Part shown: positions 1 to 12,760 of the stretch, in pieces
Layout: each line of letters opens with the position of its first letter
Position numbering within the stretch: the stretch's first letter is position 1
Assembly (NCBI GenBank): GCA_029891345.1
Contig: CM057002.1
Location: forward strand, 66,668,590-66,732,589
DNA length: 64,000 nt
Source of the DNA: Dryococelus australis
Taxonomy: Eukaryota > Arthropoda > Insecta > Phasmatodea > Phasmatidae
Direction: 5' to 3'
Position numbers and translations under genes: made by a program
The notes under the pieces: model-generated
The model's input: only the letters and a program-made list of their open reading frames with translations
What the model was told of the DNA's origin: nothing
Databases searched by the model: none

Positions 1-220
1 CATCCAGGCAGAATTTGGTAGGAAATAAAATGAATACAACAGACAAAAGTCAACCAGTCTTGCCCATTATCTGACGGGTTGTCGCTTGGTAACTATTGAA
101 ATAAGCTGAGTTTGGTTCAACTCACATGGAAACTTTAACGTTACGCAAGTATTTCATTTGATGTTTATGTTTCTACGAAGAACTTGGAATGTTTTGTCCG
201 TCTGTGTTGTCTTCATTGGG

Positions 221-415
221 TCATCCAGTTTCTGTAGCATATACATAATTATGTTTTCGCTCCTGTGTTTGTCTTTGTAGTCTTAGTTGTGTCGTCAAGT
301 TTTTGTACATACATGTGTTTTCGTCACTGTATTCGTGTGTTCTATTCGTCATGTCATCCAGTTTCTCTCCATGCATGTGCTTCCGTCATTATATTCGCAG
401 TGTCTTCTGCGTAGA
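221..415. repeat. Degenerate ~60-bp tandem repeat
   Basis: About three diverged copies of a T-rich unit of roughly 60 bp, each containing a catccagtttct or gtcaagttttt stretch followed by catgtgctt or atgtgttttcg and then a cactgtattcg-like stretch. It lies in the intron upstream of the first Kazal exon. The copies differ at many positions, so the array is old. Confidence 0.45.
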
Positions 416-450
416 TGTGAGTTATTCTTTATGAGATGTGTGTTTCCCAG

Positions 451-618
451 TGGTGTTCTCTGCGGTGCTGGCAGAGCCATCCAGTAGGTGCACAGTCGAC
501 TGGTACTGCATAGACGAATGGGATCCCATATGTGCCAGCAACTCCACCACTGGGAATTACAGCATCACCTGCTCCAACGACTGCTACCTGCGGAGATACA
601 ACTGCGCCCACGACACCA
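451..618 (+). CDS. Kazal-type protease inhibitor-like protein, penultimate coding exon
   Basis: Internal exon of a small secreted protein, joined to the exon at 3484-3551. The acceptor tgtttcccag precedes it and the donor gtgagt follows ACCA. It begins with a hydrophobic stretch ending FSAVLAEPSS that looks like the end of a signal peptide, so at least one upstream exon lies outside the window. The Cys-rich domain then shows C-x5-C-x7-C-x12-C-x3-C-x6-C with DPIC, NYSITCSNDC and YNC, the layout of a Kazal domain (C-x7-C, conserved Tyr four residues before the next Cys). Kazal proteins inhibit serine proteases, and vasotab-like members can act as small secreted effectors. The reading frame continues exactly across the splice into the next exon, which supplies two more cysteines. 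The family call rests on cysteine spacing, not on a search. Confidence 0.72.
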
Positions 619-1783
619 GTGAGTCATCTGTATTGTCGCGAGAACATTCTATGACTGAACATCATTCAAAACACTTTTTCGTTAGCCCACTTTCGTGAGT
701 GCACCAGTTTCATTGCTGTTGCGTTTGCTATGGCGTCTGCCTGTGAATCACAAACGTTCACTCTCGGAGTAAGTTTATTGTGATTGGCCCACACAAGTAA
801 CAATTGTCACCTTACGAAATCCCGCCATCAGTGACCAAAGGAAAGACAGCCAAAAAATATTGACTCTAGCCTGTAGGTAAATATTTTCGCAAAAGTAAGG
901 GTGATTCTAGCTATCAGAGAGTACAATATGGTTTAACAATGGAAATGGTATTCAATATTCTTGGTTGAAATACATCCGGAGGCCATTGCTTTAGCCCTCT
1001 CACTACCTGAATATATTAGGATGATACCAAACATAACGAAGAGCTGAGAAATCTTTCTGGATGTCAAATAATAAATTTATTGTGGTATTGAGTAATCTAA
1101 ACTATTCCTATTTGCCATAAATTTGTGGGGGGGGGGGTGGGGCATATTGAAGGTTAGGTGTGTTAAATACGCATTCCATTTATAAATCTCATGTGCTACA
1201 GATATTACAAAAGTTTTTCTCTAAAAAAATTAAAACTAAGAACTGCTCGAAACAACGTATCTGATTTGAGCAAAAATAATACTCCAAAAAAACACTAAAA
1301 CAATAAATAAACGTCATTAACAGGTCAGCTTTTGCTATAAAACCGATTTCACAATTAGATAAACGTGTAGCTGAAAACATCAAAATTGGAAAGAGAAGGA
1401 TAGATCTGATATTGCCATACAGCTCTAAACAACCTTTGTTACTTATACTTGGGTAGTAAATATTGATTAAATAACTTTGCATGCCCCGAAAAACTACGCT
1501 ACGCCCTACTAGAGATTCTTTCGCCTCATATTGAATACCACCAGCGCACAATCAACATATTCGTCTTAATGGAGGGACAGGGGTTATAAACACCGTAAAA
1601 TATTACGTATTATTGCAGAAAATGTTCCTCTATATACAGAAAGAATCAATCAATTGCGAGAGTGGTGTACATCTGAAATACTCTTCCCCGTCTCTTTCAT
1701 TAATTATGTTAGATCTCTTGGTCTGCTATTTGGGGTAATAGCAATTTTAGTTCTCATTTTCTCAGCTACGATTTCAACTTTTT

Positions 1784-1786
<3 letters not shown>

Positions 1787-1870
<84 letters not shown>
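1787..1870. repeat. (AT)n(AC)n compound microsatellite
   Basis: Uninterrupted AT dinucleotides pass directly into AC dinucleotides over 84 bp. Confidence 0.95.
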
Positions 1871-1872
<2 letters not shown>

Positions 1873-2835
1873 TGTTTCTTATTTTCTGCAGCTTTGAGAT
1901 TGAGCTGCGAAAGTGAGTGCGCTTACAATATCAGTGTTTACAGTATGTAGAGTTTTACTAAGTGCTAGCTGTAGGATACTTTTTTTAGCGTTGAAAGTGA
2001 AGTCAAGAAGTAAGGCAGTTTTGTGGCATTCATTAGTAAAATCTCCTCAACTTACATATTTGCTGACCCACTCTGAAATTCCCTCAAGGGCTTCAACATA
2101 TTGCAGAAGCAGTTGTGTAAATATCATAGGCCCTAACAGAGACATGTTTCTCAACCCACCTTGTAGGACAAGATTTCTTCATAGCATAGCGTACTTACTT
2201 CTGGGTGAAACTTAGCTAAGTTTCCTCGGCAGCCACTTACCTTCCCGCACATGGATGAAGCATCATCGTATCCCCACCCCACCACCGGAGAATGTGTTAG
2301 CCACGAAGATCTCTCACTGACCAGTCTCTTATCCTCCCCAGCAAAAATCACGGCTCAACAATAAGGCGTGGTGAATTCTCATAAAGGCCTGTTCTGGATG
2401 CCTAATGGGATGCTGTTAACTCTTCACTATATTGCTTAATTTGAAATGGAAGATTGACATAGATGTCGATATAGTAATCGGATATAAGAATATAATTGAA
2501 ATTTAGGTAACCTTAAGTGATTCAAGGCTTGCTAATCAGACAATAATATTTCAACTTCCTTTGAATTCCCAAGCAACCTAAATCCCATCAAATGAGACCA
2601 AGTTTAACACAGTATTCTAACTTTAATTCCCGATGAAAGTTTAAAAATGTTTTCTTTGAATTTTGTAGGACGGAAAAAGGGGGAGGGGGCGCACATGCTC
2701 CTTAATACCACTGAGGTAGGCGGTTATGTTTGGCTGAGATTTTAGAGTATATGATTCACAGCTTGATGAGTATTTTTGACAGTGGTTCGAATTAGTTCCC
2801 TCTGCTCATTGTGAGTGAGCCAACCATGAAGTGGC

Positions 2836-2905
2836 AGGTAGGTAGATAGGGAGACAGGTAGGTAGGTAGGTAGGTAGGCAGGTAAGTAAGTAAGTAGTTA
2901 GGTAT
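2836..2905. repeat. (GTAG)n microsatellite
   Basis: Imperfect GTAG tetranucleotide array with some GTAA and GCAG units. Confidence 0.85.
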
Positions 2906-2934
2906 GTACATCTCATCGACAGCGATGTTATTAT

Positions 2935-3095
2935 AGACGTAGCAAGTTGCTCAGAGGAGCAGGTATGGGATAGGACTCGGCCCGCCGTCTGCAGTGAAAA
3001 CGATCTCAGCATTCGCCTGGAGCGGTTTCGGGAAATCATGGAAAAACTGAATTCTTGATGACTGGATCGGGAATCGAAGCCGTGGACTTCTGACA
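2935..3095 (-). mobile_element. tRNA-derived SINE fragment, family B
   Basis: On the minus strand a Pol III B-box-like stretch (cttcgattcccgatcc) is followed by a body containing gatttcccgaaaccgctcc and then aggcgaatgc. A related body (ggttttcgaaataactccag, then gagattgccg) follows the B box of the SINE at 36950-37130, so the two are members of one dispersed family. Confidence 0.55.
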
Positions 3096-3483
3096 AGTAA
3101 CTGTATTTTCGGAATTATATTTATAGTAACAGAAACACTCCTAGTCAACACCAAAACCATAATGTAGAATGGGATAACTATATAAGTATTTCTAAAAGTT
3201 TTTTTCCGTTGCTACCACCAACCAAATCTAGATGCTGTTTTTATATTAACAGAAAGTAGGTTCTCAAAATAAAATATTTTTCTCTACTGAGCTCCACGCT
3301 ACAGTGGTAATTTTTAAATGTTGTTGTGTAAGCTTTGACAAACATTTAAAAAACTGTGGCTTTTTAAAGTGCTCAGTTAAAAGTGATATCTTCTTTGGCA
3401 TCTACATTGTCATGTGTATTGCATGTTTAAGTATATTTCTAACGTTTAAATCGGAATTATTTCCATTTGTGTTTTTATTTCAG

Positions 3484-3551
3484 ATTTCACAGTCCTGTAC
3501 CAAGGAGAGTGCGAAGGCTGGCCAAGTATAATAGACGGCCCTTGTACATAA
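3484..3551 (+). CDS. Kazal-type protease inhibitor-like protein, last coding exon
   Basis: Acceptor tttatttcag, then 68 bp that complete the split codon from 618 and encode FTVLYQGECEGWPSIIDGPC plus Thr before TAA at 3549-3551. The Cys in QGEC sits where the last Kazal cysteine is expected, and the GPC tail is usual for small arthropod Kazal proteins. Frame continuity over a 2.9 kb intron is the main support. Confidence 0.72.
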
Positions 3552-3591
3552 AGTAAAAATGTCACCAGCATGTAGCATTACCAAGAATGTA

Positions 3592-3597
3592 AATAAA
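3592..3597 (+). promoter_or_regulatory. Poly(A) signal AATAAA of the Kazal-like gene
   Basis: Canonical AATAAA 40 bp after the stop codon in an A-rich 3' UTR. Confidence 0.6.
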
Positions 3598-3629
3598 ACT
3601 TTAAGGAATGTATGTGGTGCTGTACATTT

Positions 3630-4774
3630 AATGTTTGATTAAAATTATATATATATACAACTGTAAACAACATAATTGCAGTATAATTAGAGGATCTTTA
3701 TAAGAGCACATCAATATTTAAAATATATAATTTAGTGGTTTTTAGCTGTATTTTTAAGTGATCTGACACTCTAAACGTTTTAATTCGTATCGCGTGTATT
3801 CAGTGCACCTCAAAGTGGACCATAGGATATAAAGGGAATATTACACTTCCGCCCCTTGTACAAGCCAACACGTCGGCTGGAACAGTTTGCATGCCATAAA
3901 TTATCCTTGTTTGAAGGTCTACAATCCCTTTGACCGGCGTTCTGTGTACAAAACCCTTGGAACTTCCCCTCCAAGGAAATAGGTAATTCACAAAATTCCC
4001 AAAAGTGCAAGATCCTCTACGGCAGCGCACATTTTCCTGATACGGTATTAGTAGCTGTAATTTCTCCACCTGAGGGATGAGGTACAAATTGATAATATCT
4101 AGATAATAAACCATGTTGAGTTTCTTTCAACTAAGAAAAACTTATTTGTTTACCAATCGCACTCGCTTGTATGGAATATACTTAATTCTTCGTGGTATTT
4201 TAGAAAGTATGAATAGAATTTGCATTCATGATGTCAGGCCACTGATCAGTGCAAACAATCATATTTATAATGGACATAACTATTTCGCAATCTATGGGTA
4301 AGATGAAATGGCACTCTCTGGAGCACTTGTGTCATATGTTATACTCGAGTAGGTGCGCCTCTCAATTTCTCAGTTTATTTAGTAAACGTTTGTTACGGCT
4401 GTGCTTTGTTTGAAACTTTGTGATGCATTTTGTCTAAGAATGGATGGTTTTGGTCGAATGATCCGAAACTTCCTCAATAGAAAACAAGAAGAAACATTTT
4501 TTTTCTCACGGTTCACACAGAGCTCTAAGGCGACGACTAAAGCTATTCACATGCGTGGGTATATACTGCGTCTCCTGTAAGCTCAAAGTGTATTTATTTT
4601 GATTAGATAATTGTATCTTTTGGAATTACTTTTGCTAGCAGGCAAGTTTGTATAAATAATTTCACGATTTGTCCATTTTCACGACGATCTGCAAATCCAA
4701 ATGAATTTATTATGGGTCCTAGTTACTGAAAATTCGTTATTTAATATTTGTACGAAATTTTATTCAACTTTAGA
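3630..4774. other. Intergenic, nothing recognised
   Basis: No exon, RNA gene or repeat family is identified. A 104-codon minus-strand frame at 3800-4114 has no recognisable domain. Confidence 0.4.
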
Positions 4775-4954
4775 AATTACTGTAATCTATTCGCGGTTTA
4801 TTCACACGTTTCGAATCAAACCTTTGAAAAATCACCTCATGTCTGACATGCTTGGTTATCCCTTAAATATGTCTGCATGTATTATGCCTGTATTATGCAT
4901 GCATGTATTAAGTGTTTTAAATATGCCAGCATGTATCACAAGTGTTATACATAT
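4775..4954 (+). repeat. Dispersed repeat R1, left part, plus ~30-bp minisatellite
   Basis: The stretch cctttgaaaaatcacc and its flanks match 60485-60560 closely. It is followed by short tandem copies around gcatgtatcacaagtg that reappear immediately right of the LTR at 22919. This is the left half of a repeat split by the LTR element. Confidence 0.6.
4951..4954. repeat. Candidate 4-bp target duplication ATAT (left)
   Basis: ATAT directly precedes tgtaccatct, the outer end of the left LTR, and is repeated at 22919-22922 outside the right LTR. Four to six bp is the usual duplication for Ty3/gypsy elements. AT-rich motifs match easily by chance, so the shared minisatellite flanks carry more weight. 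Confidence 0.5.
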
Positions 4955-5744
4955 TGTACCATCTCCCCTTGCCTACTCTTACATTCTGACCACTTGACCA
5001 CACACACACACTCTCTCTCTCTCTCTCTTTCTCTCTCTCTGTTCACTAATGTCAAGACTGGTGAAAATGGTGACGTAGCTCTATCAGTTTACTAATAACA
5101 CCAGGGAATTCACAAATGCAATAACATTTATTAAGTATTAAACATATTAAGATTGAATACAGTATGGTACAAAACAAGTTAACAGTTATTGATTACTTCT
5201 GATGGCACAATGCCGATTACGATGCGATACTCTGGTTCGCATAAACTCGCCAGTAAATATTAATTAATTCATAAGGGGGCAACGGGGTCTCAATGCACAT
5301 TATTACACCTAACTGCCAGCTCGATAGTTATGCTCACCATCAAACCTCTGCAGATCGACCCAGAGCTCCTCCAGGCCCGAAATCGTGATGTCCTCCTACT
5401 CATTACCAGCTCCAGTAACTAACGTGGTGGTACCTCGATCGTCAGCTTGTTACTGGGGGGCGGCCGCCGCCATTTCTAATCACTGCCGAAGCTCAGAGCG
5501 GGGGTGTGCTTGGGCCCTTGTGAGGGCCCTTATACCACCCAGACGGTTGCAGCATTTGTATTTCTCCGCGGGCTGAGGAAGTTTCCCTCACCAGACCGCA
5601 AAAAACACATATCCCAGAGGTCAGGACGCCCTGCACGTCCCGGCGCAACACAGACAGCCCGCCAGTCAGACCTGCAAAGCCGCGGTTCCCTAACCCTGTC
5701 CTTCCCTGCCTGCGGGGGGGGGGGGGGGAGGTGGGTGGCAAACA
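4955..5744 (-). repeat. LTR, left copy (3' LTR or solo LTR)
   Basis: From 4955 to about 5450 it matches 22207-22720: polypyrimidine CT tract, AATAAA (minus strand, 5127-5132), and the stretch with cagatcgacccagagctcct. Outside 4955 there is genomic repeat rather than a primer-binding site, so it is a 3' or solo LTR. Upstream U3 (5450-5744) is GC-rich and does not resemble the other LTR's U3. The 5744 boundary is a guess based on a TG start. Confidence 0.6.
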
Positions 5745-7429
5745 TTTAACTGAGTGCCCAAGTTTGTATTATATTAACGGTAGCAATTTTGAAAATACAG
5801 GTCTTGTGAAATTAAAAATTAACAATGCTGGCATATGGTTTCGAGAAATCCATATGCCTGCAGTAGATCAATTTTTTTTTTCTAAACCAAGAGTCCCGTG
5901 AAGTTAATTTCAAGGTTTGTGAGTTCTGCTTGCCATGTTACGAAATGGTAGGGTGAAGCGTGAGATGATATTTAGTGATTTTAATTTTTAGATATTTCCA
6001 TTATGGAGAATATTAATAAGTTTAATTATAATAATCGGCGCGAAAAATAGGCGCAATTTGCAGCATGAATGATAAAGAGCAAATGCTGGAGGCGTGTTGT
6101 TATGTTTTGGGGAGGTGGGGGGAATGTGCGCAGCTCCGATGAGGATTGAGAAGTGCACTGGAAACAGCTATAATCCTTGAAATGTTAACAAAGCGTTATA
6201 CAAAACAGATATTATTAAGGTGGCCAAAGTTTAAATGTAACCTATCTGAACACATTGTGTCGCGCGACCACAGGATAGGAGGGATGTCCAACGCCACATT
6301 TAATGTAAGGTTAAATATCTCCCCAAAAGGTAGACGCTGGACACGGGTGAAAGGAAGTCTTGAATATTGCGCGCGGGTGGCCGAATGTGTTCTACAACAT
6401 GGCAGAACAAGAACTCTTAAGAAAAATACAAGATTGTTAATTAAATGTGCTGGCTGGCTGAAAAAATTAGAAACGTGATAAATAGAACAGGGTACTTAAG
6501 CCCGTTAGTTAGAAGGTGAAAACATATACAAGGGAATTATTTAATACAATTGGGAAGTTACTACCTGCATGAAATGTAGGAGCACGCCTGAGGTTGGCAG
6601 TGCTGGACGGTCGTGCCGTCTTTTGTCTAACTTGCGAGAGCAAGAGCACTTAGCAAGTTATAGCCGCCGAGGGGCGTGTGCTTTGTTTACGCACTGGGAA
6701 AATACTTCCATACTACATTTGCATACACTACAGTGGTCGTAACATACAGCTAAGTACACCTTTTGCTTTGACATATTGTCTAATAACTCTTTTGTAATCC
6801 ATAAATGAGTAATAAGCGTGGTGCATACATGATGGCGTAAGCCACGTGTTAAAGGCAAAGGATACCTTCGACCTATGAGAAATTCCGTTTGTCTGTGCCA
6901 CGGATACCTTGCAGGTAGCAAAATGTTGCCCATATCTCTGTCTCACTCCCGTGTTTCAGCTCTCGCTTTAGAACGTGAGGGTATCGCAAAGTGCGATAAA
7001 GATCTCCAACACAAGACTGTCCCCAAACAACTACCTGGCTGTTAATTTTAGACGAGCGAGTCACGTGGCGGTAGTTGCGAAGTTTCGGAATTGGAGTACA
7101 GAATTTCATTGTATTAATTGATGTTTCAGAGTGCAATTTTTACATACTAAAGAAATTGCCAGTGAAACACAAGATAAACAAATACATATTAAAACATATT
7201 TTATAATACGAAAGAAAATACCAATACACATTCTGAAAATTACAGATTCAGTTTTCTGTACATAGTCAAGTAGATAAGTAAAAAATAGTGATCCATAAAA
7301 TTACAAATATCAGTACATTACACGAAGCCAAAAATGCATATTTACAATATCTCGTATTAAGTTACTTGTGTGTAGCTGATGTGAAAATATACATATGCAA
7401 AGTTAACTGTTCACAAACAATGTTTAGTT
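5745..7429. other. Unrecognised DNA inside the LTR interval
   Basis: No domain, tandem repeat or SINE seen. A 110-codon plus frame at 6146-6478 has no recognisable features. Confidence 0.35.
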
Positions 7430-7680
7430 GAGGGGTGCAGTTGAGAGGTTTGGGTGGCTAACATCTAAGGTCTTGAGAATCGATGATGGATGGAATGAGG
7501 TTGGTTTGGAGCAGCATCCAGAACGTAAGGGTGGGGGAAACGGGAGATCCTCGAGAAAACCGTCGACTAACAGCATTGTCCAGGCACGATTTCCGCACGC
7601 CAAAAATTCCGGAAGTGACCTCGCAGAGGATGAAATCTAGCTCGCCTTTGTGCTCTAGCAGCTCGACCGCCACTGTTTAG
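7430..7680 (-). mobile_element. SINE family A copy 1
   Basis: On the minus strand a degenerate tRNA-like head (gcggtcgagctgctagagca) precedes the family body: aatcgtgcctggacaatgct, ggttttctcgaggatctccc, then gccacccaaacctctc. The same body order occurs at 9535, 10630, 13150, 27776, 46530 and 60970. Confidence 0.65.
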
Positions 7681-7689
7681 TAGTTACGC

Positions 7690-9534
7690 ATGAAAGTACT
7701 TTAAACATGTAACAAGTAGAGTTCGATTTTTTTAATTGGACACTTTGTATCATTACTTCGTGAATAAGGGTTGTCGAGTATAATACCAAGGAAACGGGTG
7801 TTAAAAACTCATCATTTTTGTATTATAAAAAATAGAACTTCTAAATATTCAATAGCATTAGCTGATTTTGCGTAAATTATGCTGAAAACATTTTGTGAAT
7901 AATTGGTTTATATTAGCTAACACCTAAAATACTCAGATTTGGTAAATGTTAGTTTCTGAATGTATACCATACTTGCAGTTTGGCAACTGCGTGATTCATT
8001 AAGTATGTTTGGGATTATTTAACGAGGCAGTAAAAAAACCGTTCCTGCAACTGCTGTCACAGGAAGATACTTCAGTATGTATTATATTTCGCTGCTAAAC
8101 ACAAGCTCTACTGGGTCGCTTGGAATTTGGTTGCATATTTTTCAAAAGAATAGAGTCTAACATTCCATAATAAATATTTTTCTCAGTCTCATAAAAGTTT
8201 CGCTTAGAATATTGGAACACCAAAACAAACGTAATTCGACTAGTCTAAAGACAATGAAATGCCAATAAAAGTTATGTAATTTAGTAAAGTTTTTAAATTG
8301 TTTTTTACTCAAACTCTTCTTCTTGTAGCTGCACGACACGGGGGGACGGGAGGTAATTTAGCTACCAATTTAGTTTCACATACAAACAATGGCTGGACAA
8401 ACAAGCACGGAACTATTTCTACCTCAGGTCAAAATAATTACAGCAAATCATGGGGAGAAATCGCTCCTGTACTGATACTTCTACGGTTAGAAAGGCTTAT
8501 AATGACTTGTACAGGATTGTAACACAATATCGCAACTATAATGCACTAAATTGGGCAGCAGTTTCTTCAAATTCCTTGTAGGTGTTAACTGATATTAGTA
8601 GACCTATTCATGTAGACCCATTCCTGCCTTACATGCTAAATGAAACTGGCGTGTAAGGTAAATTACTAGCTATATTGTGGCAGTTGTTTGTAATTCAAAG
8701 ACCAGTCTGTACAAAATAATGCCATTTACTGAGAAACAGTAGAGAATACTTTTAATGAATAAAAGTGAAATTACGAAATATGGGTTTAAAACACATTAAT
8801 AAGTAATTTTTGCAGATTTTGATCGTACATTTGTTTGCAATGCAATTACATGTTTAGCAATAAATCGTCTAACAAGCATTTACTACATGAAGCTATCATT
8901 TTTATAGGCCACATCGGAATTTAGGTAATAAAAATAACAACTTTTCTCCGGATAAACTCATTAAAATTCTTATAATAAATAAGCCGAGCCGTAAAGAAAC
9001 GGGGCACAATGCTAACGTTACGTGACAATGAGAGGTCGCACTTTAGTCACAGACGGGTGTATAGGGGCAGAACCAGCATTCTTTCGGAAATCATTTCAAA
9101 GATGGCCACCATCAATACACTCCATTATAAAAGTTTCCCCTGGTTAATAAAACCATTTATTGATAGTTTGGAACAGCTGTGTACTCGGCACTATGTTGAG
9201 CTTCAACGAAACGGTTTATTATACTCCATAAATAGATAGAAATTTGTCGGAACAATATTACTTACTATGCCTGTTATGTAAGGGGTATTTATTTCATTTT
9301 ATTTCGTCTTTCTTTGGCGAAGATATGCTAAAATGTCTTCTCTCACACTTAACAAAATTGAATACGATGGAGCACATGCATAAAGGTTATTGTACGAAAA
9401 TTGTCTCAGTTAGGTATTTTGTATGAAAACTATAGACATGATTTGTCGGGACTGACAAGCGACTTACAGGAAAGTTTGAGTAACGCGATAAACTTAATGT
9501 TTTTAGCGTTAAAGGGGTGAAATGAGATTATGTA
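7690..9534. other. AT-rich, nothing recognised
   Basis: Only short random frames. No repeat family identified. Confidence 0.35.
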
Positions 9535-9690
9535 GAAGCGACGAATGCAGTAGTGAGGGAAATGTGAGTACCCCGAGAAAACCCTCAGGCCAACTGCATA
9601 ACCCGTCATGTTTCTCTCTTACCAAAATTCAATAGTGACCCCGCCAGGGATCAGACCAATATAGTAGATATTTGTGGGAGGTAAGTGCTG
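9535..9690 (-). mobile_element. SINE family A copy 2 (diverged)
   Basis: Minus strand shows gatccctggcggggtcac, atgacgggttatgcagttgg and gggttttctcggggtact in family A order, with many substitutions. Confidence 0.5.
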
Positions 9691-9734
9691 TAGCCAATAC
9701 ACCATATATATATATATATATGGTGTATTGGCTA
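9691..9734. repeat. Perfect AT-centred palindrome
   Basis: tagccaatacaccatatat on the left is exactly complementary to atatatggtgtattggcta on the right, separated only by TA repeats. It makes a 44-bp perfect hairpin or cruciform. Confidence 0.9.
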
Positions 9735-10100
9735 TATATATATGTATATATATATATACATATATACATATACCCATATATACATACAAAACAGTGAGCA
9801 CAGGCAATAAAATCCCAATAATCAATTTATCTCGTTTATAAAACAACCTACCAAAAGCGTTATGAACAAAAAAACATTTTGGGTTGTCGCACCTTTGATA
9901 CAAAGGCTACTGTATATGCGTTTACTTTTATTATACAAAAGATCATATTGTAAAAAGAAATTACATTCCATATATATATATAATGTATAGTATATATCAT
10001 ATATAGTAAATGTACTATTTATAGTAAATATATTATATATAGCATAGATATTATATACAGTATATATATATTATATAGTATATATCGTATATATAACATT
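9695..10100. repeat. AT-rich simple sequence
   Basis: Two clusters of TA-rich simple repeats (about 9700-9780 and 9965-10100) in various phases. Confidence 0.8.
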
Positions 10101-10629
10101 AGAACGCACAGTCACAGTTTTATGAACAGAAGCTTATACGGATGCTTTTCGTTTCTTCATGGCCGGCAGGATATCAATCACGAAAGGCGGGTCTCGGACT
10201 CTCATGCCTCATCACACTTGTATCTCCACATGCAGTGGAGTCTTGTACGAACTTCTTGATAAATTTTCATTCTGCCAGTTTTGCAGACCATTGCGTGTTT
10301 TGCAATACATTCCAATTGCGGGAGAAGAAATGCCGGGTCTACCACACGTCGTCCAGGAATCGCTTCACAGGATGGCAAATGATGTGGATGTTCCTCGACA
10401 GTGAGAGGTGGATAATCCGTCTCGTCTATCTCAAACCCACCCCACACCCATTCTGAATTATTATCGTCATGAATATCTTCTGTTTCGATGTTGGCGTCTT
10501 GTGTGACTGGAGATGAGGATATCTCTTGAAATATACCTTCAGCTGTACCACTGAAAATCCCATAATAGAGTAAGTCATTTGAATGCTATTAGCGAGATAA
10601 TCACCAAACTAATAAACTCAATAAACTAA

Positions 10630-10915
10630 GGTAATGCGTGGTGTAGTTGCAGTGGCTGGTGTAGTATTGCATTTAAAAACGAGTGGAGAGATTTGGGTGG
10701 CTCTTAACAGCGAGGTCTCGAGAACCGATGAGAGTGATATGGATCAGTACCGGAATGCATGGGCAGGGGGGAAATGGGAGATCTCCGAGAAAATCCGCCC
10801 GCCAGCGGCATCGTCCGGCACGAAACCCCACGTTGCAAAAATTCGGGGATCGAACACAGTTCGCCATTGTAGTAGGCGAGCACCCAAACCGCTACACCAA
10901 CCGCGGCCCCGATTT
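10630..10915 (-). mobile_element. SINE family A copy 3, near full length
   Basis: Minus-strand tRNA-like head with A-box-like gcggtttgggtgctcgcc and B-box-like tgttcgatcccc. The body follows: tttcgtgccggacgatgccg, ggattttctcggagatctcc, tcaagacc-type linker and gagccacccaaatctctcc. It is one of the best copies for deriving a consensus. Confidence 0.7.
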
Positions 10916-10919
10916 GAAA

Positions 10920-12760
10920 CAGAAAATTTAAAAAGGCATCTATGTTACTAATAGTTTCATAACTGTGGCAAGGTTCATGTGAATTAAATGGGAAGACGCT
11001 GTACTACGCACAGCTGGTTGCCATAATCGGATAGGTAGGACATTCCCTCTCAGAATAAAGGTTACTGGAGATGACATGGCATACGGGTATGTATTTATTT
11101 GTATTTTATTGTGTATTACTGGCATCAATTTTATACTAATAGACTAAATGGATATGTAAAGACTGTAAGGGACGGCTTACACAAAAAAAATTGATATAAA
11201 ACTCGTTTTCTTTTTAAAATGGCACTTGCCTCCGTAACTGTATCTATAATTCGGATGTCTGGGTTGGTGGTTCGGAGATACAGGAAATAACCCGTCCACG
11301 GAGGATCTTCACTTAAATATTGATTCATAATTCAGAAAAACCTAGGGCTCTATAAATACTTATAGTGCCTTAGAAAAACCTGTTACGTCATATGATCTGG
11401 AAAGAAGAGCAGACAAGTGACATTATTATTTTCGATGTGTATACATACAGTGGTTCGCAATGGCCATAGTTCTTTAACAACACACAGTACCTAGGACCCA
11501 CAAAGCAAGAATGACATATTACCAAAACGTTTACCAGTTTTTAATAACATAACAAAAAATATAGCTGCTTAATGTACAGATAATTAAATAAATGACGGGG
11601 AAAAAAGCAGTTTCAGTCATCCTTTCATTACGTTTAATGTTATATGATTGATTGAACACAATGTTGTGTTATTCAGTGATACGAATCATGTTCTCATTTA
11701 TCACATTTCTGATATGGCAGTACTGAATAAACATCGACAATGTAAAAACGCAAGGATAGACACATTTATGAAAATAGTTTCCTCCTAATCGATGAAGCCA
11801 TTTAAAGGAGCACGTAATTTAACAAAATTATGTGAATGTAGTCCGGAGTGACAAGTAAAGAGATACGAAACGAATTCCAACGCGAAAAATGTAGGTGTCT
11901 GTGTATTCGCGTACAGTGATATTAAAAATTGTTATTTTTTTTAAATTAAATAAGTATAAGTCTAATCGATCTTGAAGTAATTTTATTTTAATATATGCAA
12001 TGTATGATTCATTATGTTAATCTAAATCCCAATGCGTCTTCCGAGCATGTAAGCTAAAAAACTCTAGTTTACAATTTGCCATCAGAACTGCACAGAAATG
12101 CCATGCAAATCATGTTTAGGTTATTAGTTTTGTAACACATCTAGGCTTTCGTGAAAGATTACTTCATGTGATAAGGTCCAAGTTGCATTAAACTCGTTCA
12201 AAATTGTTTTTAACTTAAAACATATTTATGTTAAAAGACTTCAAGCCACTTGATTTTGACCCCAAAGGAGTGACTTTTCTGTTGGCAAAAAGTTAGAGGA
12301 TGACGCGCAAATAGCATGTGCACTCATCTCCATACGTATTCTGTGTAATATCATCACTAGTGACTTAAGGACATCGCCAATAATGACAGAAAATGTCATA
12401 GGCCACATTCCAGTTATCTGAATAAACGTAATATGTAGTAAATCTCTGCTTGTTGAAACTTCCAAAATGGCACCCGTCCAAGCAAATTGATAGATCGTGG
12501 ACTCTTAAATAATTGCCAATGTACTGACTTAGGGAACACTCATTCATTCTTCAGTTGAGTGTGGCATATCATCTTTGAAAGATCAGGTATTGTTTATGCA
12601 AAACAACAGTTCTTAACTAACTATTTTGACATTTGTCTGACAATTTTCTTAAGTACTACTAATTTATTGGCTACTATAAATAAGTAGATTTGAAGAAAAA
12701 ATCAGGGCTTGTGTTGATTTTATGAATACCATGTTTGCTTACCAAGTGTAGTTTTCATTG
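10920..12760. other. Nothing recognised
   Basis: AT-rich sequence with no supported gene or repeat family. Confidence 0.35.

Larger units (their letters stand above)
619..3483 (+). other. Intron of the Kazal-like gene
   Basis: A 2.9 kb intron bounded by gtgagt and tttatttcag. It holds a poly-G run near 1127, an AT/AC microsatellite, a GTAG microsatellite and a minus-strand SINE. No other coding exon is supported in it. Confidence 0.6.

Noticed and set aside
1189..1551. 120-codon minus-strand open frame
   Set aside because: AT-rich, no domain, lies in the Kazal intron without splice support.
3800..4114. 104-codon minus-strand open frame
   Set aside because: No recognisable motif, no splice or start context; probably chance.
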